9,726 nt of DNA, taken from the NCBI GenBank assembly GCA_030833825.1, contig JAURGL010000057.1:1-9726 (forward strand), given 5' to 3'. The position numbers were made by a program, and so were the translations under genes. This document shows, in pieces, positions 4,950-9,726 of this stretch. The stretch comes from Vulcanococcus sp. SFB_649D_100_25 (lineage in GTDB: Bacteria > Cyanobacteriota > Cyanobacteriia > PCC-6307 > Cyanobiaceae). Below the pieces are notes generated by a model. That model made no database searches and was not told the DNA's origin. It saw only the letters and a program-made list of their open reading frames with translations. The stretch's first letter is position 1, and the number at the start of each line of letters is the position of its first letter.

Positions 4950-6041
4950 TCAAGGCAGCAGCACGAGGCCCAGTCCCACCAGCAGCAGGCTGATCAGCCA
5001 GAACCCCACCACCACCTGCTGTTCACTGGCGCCGCCCAGTTCGTAGTGGTGGTGCAGGGGGGCCATCCGCAGGACGCGTTTGCCGACGCCATCGGGGCCT
5101 TTGGTGGCCTTGAACACCCACACCTGGGTGATGACGGAGAGGGACTCCGCCAGGAACACCCCGCCCATCAGCAGCAGGGGCCAGAGGCTGTTGCTCAGCA
5201 GGGCTACCGCTGCCAGGGCCCCGCCCATGGCAAGGGAGCCGGTGTCCCCCATGAACACCTGGGCGGGATGCCTGTTGAACAACAGAAAGCCCAGCCAGCA
5301 ACCCGCCATGGCTGCGCAGAAGCCAGCCAGGGCCGGATCCCCCTCATGGCCCCGCAGCATCAGTTGCACCCCCAGGCCACTGAAGACAATCGCCCCGCAA
5401 CCGGCCGCAAGCCCATCAAGACCGTCGGTGAGGTTGGTGGCGTTGCTCTCGGCCAGAAAGACGAACAGCCCCAGGGGCCAGATCAGCAGCCCCAGGGGAA
5501 GCAGCCAGCCCATCGGCAGGGCGATGTCCCCACCCATCTGATGGTCCCAGGCGGCCCAAGCGAGGAAGCCGCCGGCACTGAGGGCCTGCAGGAGCAGCTT
5601 GCCGCTGGGGGAGAGGCCGGTGTTGTGGCGCTTGGTCAAGCTGCGCCAGTCATCGAATCCGCCGATGGCCATGTAGGCCAGGGTGATGGCTGCGACTCCG
5701 GGCAGGCGCAGGTCGCTGGGGGCAATCAGCCCACCGATCAGGACGCCGACAGGCACCACCAGCAGTCCACCCATGGTCGGGGTGCCCGCTTTGCTGAGGT
5801 GGGCCTGCGGCCCTTCCTGGCGGATCACCTGCCCCAGTTTGAGTTGCCGGAGTCTGGGCATCCCCCAGCGGCTCAGGCCGGCACTGATCAGGGCCGTCAC
5901 CACGAGAGGGATGGTCAGCTGCGGGGCTCGGCTGAACCAGTCGCAGCTGGCGGCCAGCCCAAGCAGCAAGAAGCCCAGCAACAGCGCCAGAGAGCGGCTG
6001 TTGCTGGGCGCGGCGGCGATCAGCCTGGTGGTGGAGACCAC
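4950..6041 (-). CDS. mraY: Phospho-N-acetylmuramoyl-pentapeptide-transferase (lipid I synthase)
   Basis: MraY transfers phospho-MurNAc-pentapeptide from UDP to undecaprenyl phosphate, making lipid I, the first membrane step of peptidoglycan synthesis. The 363-residue, roughly ten-helix protein shows all hallmark motifs: QEGPQAHLSKAGTPTMGG (75-92), the adjacent Asp pair in GGFDDW (127-132), NATNLTDGLDGLA (200-212), FMGDTGSLAMGG (263-274) with the third catalytic Asp, and RMAPLHHHYELGG (325-337) including the HHH triad. The start is a GTG at 6041; no ATG fits the usual N-terminus, and no clear ribosome-binding site is present. The DUF3134-like gene ends only 13 bases upstream on the same strand, so the two are probably one operon. 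It lies outside a division/cell-wall cluster. The stop is three bases from the opposing gene and no terminator follows directly. Confidence 0.97.
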   Translation of the reverse strand: MVSTTRLIAAAPSNSRSLALLLGFLLLGLAASCDWFSRAPQLTIPLVVTALISAGLSRWGMPRLRQLKLGQVIRQEGPQAHLSKAGTPTMGGLLVVPVGVLIGGLIAPSDLRLPGVAAITLAYMAIGGFDDWRSLTKRHNTGLSPSGKLLLQALSAGGFLAWAAWDHQMGGDIALPMGWLLPLGLLIWPLGLFVFLAESNATNLTDGLDGLAAGCGAIVFSGLGVQLMLRGHEGDPALAGFCAAMAGCWLGFLLFNRHPAQVFMGDTGSLAMGGALAAVALLSNSLWPLLLMGGVFLAESLSVITQVWVFKATKGPDGVGKRVLRMAPLHHHYELGGASEQQVVVGFWLISLLLVGLGLVLLP

Positions 6042-6054
6042 TGAGGGGGAAGCT

Positions 6055-6330
6055 TCAGTCCTCCCAATCTTCCTCGGTTTGCTCGTCGTCGGCTTTGTAG
6101 TCCTCTTTCTCGCCCATCAGCGCTGACAGTTCTTCTTCTTCCACCGTGCTCACGTCGGTGGTGGCGGCTTCTTCATCCACCACGAGACGACCACTGGTTT
6201 CGAGCCAGCTCAGAAGGTCGGGCTCTTCGCGCAGGGGGAGCACGGGTGCGGGCTCACTGCGGCCGTAGCGGGTGAGCGATGGATTGATTCCATCCAGCTG
6301 GCTGAGGCTGGTGCTGAGGTTGCTGCTCAT
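6055..6330 (-). CDS. DUF3134-like cyanobacterial protein
   Basis: The 91-residue protein has a core NPSLTRYGRSEPAPVLPL (16-33) and LLSWLETSGRLV (39-50), which I recognise as the DUF3134 type found in cyanobacteria, of unknown function. The last 40 residues are extremely acidic (many Glu and Asp, with EEEEL and a final EEDWED) and probably disordered. It is soluble with no signal peptide. The ATG at 6330 opens just after a divergent intergenic region shared with the plus-strand membrane gene. The stop is 13 bases before mraY, so the pair is likely co-transcribed, a link to cell-wall synthesis that is positional only. The family name is from memory of the motif; the gene itself is secure. Confidence 0.8.
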   Translation of the reverse strand: MSSNLSTSLSQLDGINPSLTRYGRSEPAPVLPLREEPDLLSWLETSGRLVVDEEAATTDVSTVEEEELSALMGEKEDYKADDEQTEEDWED

Positions 6331-6441
6331 CGCGCGAGGCCGGTCGTACGTCGGTTGCCAGGAATGCCGGGTTCGGTGTTACCCGGCTGGCGCCAATCCG
6401 CCATCCTAACGGAGCCTGTTCATTCCCCCCCTTTGGCCCCG
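6331..6441. promoter_or_regulatory. Divergent intergenic region with 7-bp inverted repeat
   Basis: These 111 bases separate the DUF3134-mraY pair from the membrane protein-argG pair and must carry both promoters. GCCGGGT (6366-6372) and ACCCGGC (6381-6387) form a perfect 7-bp inverted repeat with an 8-base loop. Neither strand has a following T tract, so it is more likely an operator or a 5' leader hairpin than a terminator. No confident -10/-35 pair could be called. The bases just before the ATG at 6442 are a pyrimidine-rich run with no Shine-Dalgarno. Confidence 0.45.
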
Positions 6442-6705
6442 ATGACAGCCCAGACATGGCGGGAGCTGCTGCCGGCCTGGAGCCTGGCCCTGCTGATCAG
6501 CGCGGCCCTGGTGTGGGCCGGCTGGCATTGGCCCATCCCTCTGCTGGAGCAGGCCTGGGCGCAGGCGAATCCTGGCTCCGCTGAGGCTCTGGCCTTGGCC
6601 CTGGTGCTCGGTCTCCCCGCTGTGATGGCTCTGCTGCTGGTCCTGCGGATGCGCCGCCACCGCGACAGGGGAGAATCGATCGATTGCGTGCATGGAGAGC
6701 GTTGA
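6442..6705 (+). CDS. Small two-helix membrane protein, overlapping argG start
   Basis: This is an unrecognised 87-residue protein. Helix one spans about residues 11-32 (AWSLALLISAALVWAGWHWPI) and helix two about 47-68 (EALALALVLGLPAVMALLLVL). A basic cluster (RMRRHRDR) follows and then a polar tail. The Arg cluster suggests both ends lie in the cytoplasm, giving a hairpin topology. The ATG at 6442 is preferred. An ATG at 6364 would put the intergenic inverted repeat inside the gene and add a Pro-rich extension unlike a membrane protein's N-terminus. Its TGA at 6703-6705 shares a base with the argG ATG, so the two are probably translationally coupled. No link to arginine synthesis can be read from the sequence. 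Confidence 0.7.
   Translation: MTAQTWRELLPAWSLALLISAALVWAGWHWPIPLLEQAWAQANPGSAEALALALVLGLPAVMALLLVLRMRRHRDRGESIDCVHGER
6694..6697 (+). promoter_or_regulatory. Ribosome-binding site GGAG for argG
   Basis: GGAG lies seven bases before the ATG at 6705 and inside the end of the preceding gene. It supports ATG 6705 over the in-frame upstream TTG at 6684, which would add seven unconserved residues. Confidence 0.6.
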
Positions 6706-7904
6706 TGGGCCGGGCCAAGAAGGCTGTACTGGCGTATTCCGGCGGTGTGGACACCAGCGTCTGCATCCCCTACCTCAAGAACGAGTGGGGCGTGGAGGAG
6801 GTGATCACCTTCGCCGCTGACCTGGGCCAGGGCGATGAGCTCGAACCGATCCGCCAGAAGGCCTTGGATTCCGGCGCCAGTCAGTCGATCGTTGGCGATC
6901 TGATTGAGCCCTTCATTCGCGAGTTCGCCTTCCCGGCGATCCGGGCCAATGCGCTGTACGAAGGCCGCTATCCCCTCTCCACCGCCCTGGCGCGTCCGTT
7001 GATTGCCCGCCGACTGGTGGAAATCGCCCGCGAGGTGGGTGCCGATGCTGTGGCCCACGGCTGCACCGGCAAAGGAAACGACCAGGTGCGCTTCGATGTG
7101 GCCATCGGCGCTCTGGCTCCTGATCTGAAGGTCCTCACCCCGGCTCGGGAATGGGGCATGAGCCGCGAGGAAACCATTGCCTACGGCGAGCGCTGCGGCA
7201 TTCCCTCGCCCGTCAGTAAGAAGTCGCCTTACTCGATTGACCTCAACCTGCTGGGTCGCTCGATCGAGGCTGGCCCCCTCGAGGATCCCAATGTGGAGCC
7301 CCCTGAGGAGATCTACGCCCTCACCGTGAGCGTGGATGCCGCCCCTGATCAGCCCCAGGTGGTGGAGATTGGCTTTGAGCAGGGCAACCCCGTCAGCATC
7401 GATGGGGTGCGCCTCGATCCGGTGAGCCTGATCCGCCGGGCCAATGAGCTGGCGGGTGGCCACGGCTTCGGTCGCCTCGACATGATCGAGAACCGGGTGG
7501 TGGGGATCAAGAGCCGCGAGATCTATGAAACCCCGGGCCTGCTGCTGCTGATCAAGGCCCACCAGGAGCTGGAGAGCCTCACCCTCGCCGCCGATGTGCT
7601 CCGCAGCAAGCGCCAGCTGGAGCAGCAATGGGCAGATCAGGTGTATCAGGGCCTTTGGTACGGCCCCCTGAAGGACGCCCTCGATGGCTTCATCGAGCGC
7701 ACCCAGCGCACGGTGAACGGCACGGTGAAGGTGAAGCTGCACAAGGGCAACGCCACGGTTGTGGGCCGCAGCAGCGCCAACAGCCTCTACGTCCCTGACA
7801 TGGCCACCTACGACGCTGGTGATCAGTTCGACCACCGCGCCGCGGAAGGGTTCATCTACGTGTGGGGTCTGCCCACCCGTTTGTGGGCCGCTAGCCAGCG
7901 CTGA
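6705..7904 (+). CDS. argG: Argininosuccinate synthase
   Basis: ArgG joins citrulline and aspartate using ATP to make argininosuccinate, the penultimate step of arginine synthesis, in the cytosol as a tetramer. The 399-residue length is normal. The ATP-pyrophosphatase P-loop AYSGGVDTS is at 10-18, the conserved YEGRYPLSTALARPLI at 85-100, HGCTGKGNDQVRF at 118-130, and the substrate-binding SPYSIDLNLLGRSIEAG region at 174-190. The ATG at 6705 overlaps the TGA of the upstream membrane gene (TGATG) and has GGAG seven bases upstream. The C-terminus reads through a normal MATYDAGDQFDHRAAEGFIYVWGLP. The stop is one base away from the stop of the convergent coiled-coil gene, with no plus-strand terminator visible just beyond. 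Confidence 0.98.
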   Translation: MGRAKKAVLAYSGGVDTSVCIPYLKNEWGVEEVITFAADLGQGDELEPIRQKALDSGASQSIVGDLIEPFIREFAFPAIRANALYEGRYPLSTALARPLIARRLVEIAREVGADAVAHGCTGKGNDQVRFDVAIGALAPDLKVLTPAREWGMSREETIAYGERCGIPSPVSKKSPYSIDLNLLGRSIEAGPLEDPNVEPPEEIYALTVSVDAAPDQPQVVEIGFEQGNPVSIDGVRLDPVSLIRRANELAGGHGFGRLDMIENRVVGIKSREIYETPGLLLLIKAHQELESLTLAADVLRSKRQLEQQWADQVYQGLWYGPLKDALDGFIERTQRTVNGTVKVKLHKGNATVVGRSSANSLYVPDMATYDAGDQFDHRAAEGFIYVWGLPTRLWAASQR

Positions 7905-7905
7905 T

Positions 7906-8238
7906 TCAGGCCGCGGCGCTGGCGGCGTCGCTGTCTTTCGGCCAGAGAGGCCTCACCTTGGGAGCCTCCCCTTCCCGTTGCGCCGGCAGCAGCCAGCCAG
8001 CACCCGCAGACGGGGCTGCCGACAGGCTGTGGAGCTCCTGCCGCAGCCGGGCGTTGTCCTCCAGCAGGTGCTGTTGCCGCTCGAGCAGTGGTTCCAAGCG
8101 CTGTTGAAATTTGCGCTCAAAAATCTCCGGCAGTTCAGAGAGAAGTGCCTCAAGATCGGCGATCTGGGCCTGGGCGCGGGCCAGTTCCGCCTGACTGCTC
8201 TGCCACTGTCGCCGCAGCTCCTGATCCCTGAGGTTCAC
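7906..8238 (-). CDS. Coiled-coil hypothetical protein
   Basis: The 110-residue product is helical and Gln/Glu/Leu-rich from about residue 4 to 72, with heptad-like Leu spacing (for example LEALLSEL, RLEPLLERQQHLLEDNARLRQEL), then a low-complexity Ala/Ser/Pro tail containing VRPLWPKDSD. It is probably a soluble coiled-coil protein of unknown role. I place the start at GTG 8238 (VNLRDQEL). A TTG at 8253 would begin inside the T tract of the rpsF terminator and add CCGG residues, which is unlikely. The rpsF terminator just upstream implies its own promoter or partial read-through. The stop is one base from the argG stop. Confidence 0.68.
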   Translation of the reverse strand: MNLRDQELRRQWQSSQAELARAQAQIADLEALLSELPEIFERKFQQRLEPLLERQQHLLEDNARLRQELHSLSAAPSAGAGWLLPAQREGEAPKVRPLWPKDSDAASAAA

Positions 8239-8251
8239 GCCGCCGCAGCAC

Positions 8252-8291
8252 AAAGAAAAACCCCCCGGACCCTAACGAAGGCTCCGGGGGG
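8252..8291 (-). terminator. Intrinsic terminator of rpsF
   Basis: On the minus strand a 9-bp GC-rich stem (CCCCCCGGA pairing with TCCGGGGGG, 8291-8283 with 8269-8261), extended past one C-C mismatch by three more pairs, is followed by TTTTTCTTT (8260-8252). It lies 27 bases after the rpsF stop. The plus strand has no T tract, so it acts for the minus strand only. Confidence 0.9.
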
Positions 8292-8318
8292 AAACAATGG
8301 GCATTCACCCGGGTGGGA

Positions 8319-8687
8319 TCAGGCTTCGACGGTCTGCAGCGCTGCTTCGTCGCTGGTGGCCGTGGGGATCGGGCCGGTGCGGGGTGCGGGCAGAGGGCCG
8401 TCCTGCTTGACGGTGAGGTAGCGGATCACGTCTTCGCTGAGGCGCATGGCGCGCTCAAGTGCGGCCACCTGCTGGCCATCACCGTTGTGCACCAGCTGCA
8501 CGTAGATGCCTTCCTTGTGCTTCGCAATGGTGTAGGCCAGGCGGCGCTTGCCGCGCATCTGGCAATCCAGGACTTCAGCACCGGCTTCGGTGACGAGATC
8601 GCGGTACTTGGTGATGTGGGTCTCCACCTCTTCCTCCGGGATGTCCGGACGAAGGATGTACATCGTTTCGTAGTAGGGCTGCGACAT
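8319..8687 (-). CDS. rpsF: 30S ribosomal protein S6
   Basis: S6 binds 16S rRNA in the central domain of the small subunit, with S18 as its partner. The 122-residue protein shows the family start YYETMYILRPDIPEEEV (5-21), the central LDCQMRGKRRLAYTIAKHKEGIYVQL (40-65) and RAMRLSEDVIRYLTVK (79-94). About 28 residues beyond the usual end (Pro/Thr/Ala-rich, from 95) form a flexible tail, as in other cyanobacteria. The ATG at 8687 has no obvious Shine-Dalgarno. It lies 88 bases after the Tic20-family gene on the same strand, probably with its own promoter in that gap, and is followed by a strong terminator. S18 is not adjacent. Confidence 0.97.
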   Translation of the reverse strand: MSQPYYETMYILRPDIPEEEVETHITKYRDLVTEAGAEVLDCQMRGKRRLAYTIAKHKEGIYVQLVHNGDGQQVAALERAMRLSEDVIRYLTVKQDGPLPAPRTGPIPTATSDEAALQTVEA

Positions 8688-8775
8688 GGCTTACGCGATC
8701 CGACGTGGACGCCGAAAGGGACGGTGGCTGGATGTCAGGGCCTTGGCCCCGGTCACCAGCGGCGGATCGTCCACC

Positions 8776-9237
8776 CTACAGCTGCATGCGTACCGCCTCT
8801 GACAGGCTCGGGATGTCGGCTTCCTTGCCACGCAGGCACTGCACCAGGGCAAAAAGCACCAGCACCAGCGTTCCTAGGAACACGCTGTTGGCCAGGGTGC
8901 GGACGGCGAACGTCCCCCCCAGTGGTGCCAGGACCAGGTTGAAGGCCAGGGAGACCACGATCAGGACGATGTCCAGCAGGATGGCCTGCAGCACGTTGAA
9001 GCGCACGAAGTAGGGCACCTGGGGATTGCGCACCACCGCCAGGAACAGCACCAGAAACAGGATGAAGCCGCCGAAGGGAACGGCTTGCTCGAGCAGCACC
9101 AGGGGCAGGGCCGGAAGGCTCAGCCACTGCAGGATCGGGAACAGGTTGGTCAGCGAGCGCCCGAACGGCAGGCCATCACTCCAGGGCAGGAGATAGGCCA
9201 GTAGGGCGAGCAGTCGCTGCCAGATCGGGATGGCCAT
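8776..9237 (-). CDS. Tic20-family membrane protein
   Basis: The 153-residue protein has four hydrophobic segments, near residues 8-18 plus 31-50, 55-70, 83-104 and 115-135. Signatures of the cyanobacterial Tic20 (Ycf60-like) family are AYLLPWSDGLPFG (14-26), VPFGGFILFLVLFLAVVRNP (53-72) and YFVRFNVLQAILLDI (76-90). In chloroplasts Tic20 is part of the inner-envelope protein translocon; the role of cyanobacterial homologues is not settled. A short charged C-terminus follows (RGKEADIPSLSEAVRMQL). The ATG at 9237 has no clear ribosome-binding site. It lies 44 bases after aroE on the same strand, so co-transcription is likely, and it precedes rpsF, an order known to me from picocyanobacterial genomes. 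Confidence 0.87.
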   Translation of the reverse strand: MAIPIWQRLLALLAYLLPWSDGLPFGRSLTNLFPILQWLSLPALPLVLLEQAVPFGGFILFLVLFLAVVRNPQVPYFVRFNVLQAILLDIVLIVVSLAFNLVLAPLGGTFAVRTLANSVFLGTLVLVLFALVQCLRGKEADIPSLSEAVRMQL

Positions 9238-9281
9238 GGTCTGGGTTGCGTTGGTTGGAGGCTAGGGGCAGGTTCCCTGGT

Positions 9282-9726
9282 TCAGGTTTGCGGGAGGGCT
9301 TGGATCAGGGCCTCCCGCATCACGTCTACAGGGACATCGCTGCGGCCGCTCCAAAGGCGCAGGGCCGCGGCCCCCTGCTCCACGAGCATCTCCAGGCCGT
9401 CGAGGGCGCGGCAGCCCAGGCCTGAGGCCCGTTGCAGCAACTGGGTCGGGCGCGGGATGTAGATGATGTCGTAGACCCAGCAACCGGGCTGCAGGGCGGA
9501 AAGCTCTGTCTCGCTCAGCGGGCAGGCCTCGGCAGCGGCTGGATGACTGGCTGAAGCCATGCCCACCGGGGTGGTGTTCACCACCAGATCGGCCTGGGCG
9601 ATGGCGTCTGCCAGGTCGGGGCTCTCGCTGGTCCAGCCCAGGGCCTTCAGTTGGGGGGCCCAGGCCTGGCAATCGCTCAGGAAGGCGGTGAGGGCTTCCG
9701 GCCGGCGGCCCGCCAGTTGGATCTCG
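9282..9726 (-). CDS. aroE: Shikimate dehydrogenase, C-terminal part (cut by window edge)
   Basis: AroE reduces 3-dehydroshikimate to shikimate with NADPH in aromatic amino acid synthesis. The minus-strand frame is open from the stop at 9282 to the right edge, giving 147 residues. The gene continues upstream, so an internal GTG at 9584 is not the start. Visible are IQLAGRR (2-8, end of the NADP-binding region), ADLVVNTTPVGM (45-56), VYDIIYIPRPTQLL (84-97), and the C-terminal DGLEMLVEQGAAALRLW (109-125), all typical of shikimate dehydrogenase. The shikimate-binding N-terminal half with the catalytic Lys and Asp lies outside the window. It precedes the Tic20-family gene by 44 bases. Confidence 0.95.
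   Translation of the reverse strand, partial: EIQLAGRRPEALTAFLSDCQAWAPQLKALGWTSESPDLADAIAQADLVVNTTPVGMASASHPAAAEACPLSETELSALQPGCWVYDIIYIPRPTQLLQRASGLGCRALDGLEMLVEQGAAALRLWSGRSDVPVDVMREALIQALPQT

Noticed and set aside
5046..6044. Long plus-strand open frame opposite mraY
   Set aside because: It is exactly antisense to a gene with all MraY motifs, and its Gly/Gln/His-rich translation is what GC-rich antisense frames produce.
6420..7835. 471-codon minus-strand open frame opposite argG
   Set aside because: It is a shadow of argG: composition is His/Gly/Ala-rich with no recognisable domain, and argG is secure on the other strand.
8306..8315. Perfect 10-base palindrome CACCCGGGTG between the rpsF stop and its terminator
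   Set aside because: Short GC palindromes are common in GC-rich DNA, and it lies in a 3' untranslated stretch with a strong terminator beside it; nothing else supports a function.

Overview
The window is GC-rich, gene-dense chromosomal DNA that looks like a picocyanobacterium of the Synechococcus/Cyanobium type. The evidence is the gene content: a sucrose-phosphate synthase-type SPP domain, a cyanobacterial LytR-CpsA-Psr protein, a DUF3134-like protein, a Tic20-family protein and the order aroE-tic20-rpsF-(hypothetical)/argG-(hypothetical)/mraY. The genus assignment is inference from protein character. No mobile element, tRNA, rRNA or CRISPR array was seen.

Layout. Positions 1-96 are a tract of sixteen hexamers built on TAGTAT, very unlike the rest of the window. 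It runs in an open frame straight into a plus-strand SPP-like HAD domain (to 842), probably the C-terminal part of a sucrose-phosphate synthase. Two minus-strand genes follow: an LCP-family cell-envelope protein (843-1898) and purT (1962-3143). From 3176 to 4946 lies a run of six small, unrecognised genes of about 50-80 residues, four of them with a predicted membrane segment, on both strands. It includes a start/stop-overlapping pair (4236-4460 and 4457-4606) and a minus-strand terminator with no obvious gene of its own (4076-4103). Next come a minus-strand DUF3134-like gene and mraY (4950-6330). A divergent plus-strand pair follows: a small membrane protein whose stop overlaps the start of argG (6442-7904). 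The last block is on the minus strand: aroE (cut by the window edge), a Tic20-family gene, rpsF with a strong intrinsic terminator, and a coiled-coil protein (7906-8238).

How the genes relate. Most are housekeeping: peptidoglycan precursor synthesis (mraY), envelope polymer attachment (LCP), purine (purT), arginine (argG) and shikimate (aroE) synthesis, translation (rpsF), and compatible-solute/sucrose metabolism (SPP domain). They do not form one pathway.

The most striking structural feature is how tightly opposing genes meet. All four convergent junctions (842/843, 3361-3364, 4946/4950, 7904/7906) have stop codons that overlap or lie within 3 bases. Transcription must therefore end inside the opposing gene or inside the gene's own coding region. 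Two sequence elements fit this: a textbook intrinsic terminator inside the SPP coding region (747-776), and the orphan minus-strand terminator at 4076-4103, which a mraY read-through transcript would reach after running antisense to three small genes. I found no clear new multi-gene system. These arrangements and the edge repeat are the points most worth checking.
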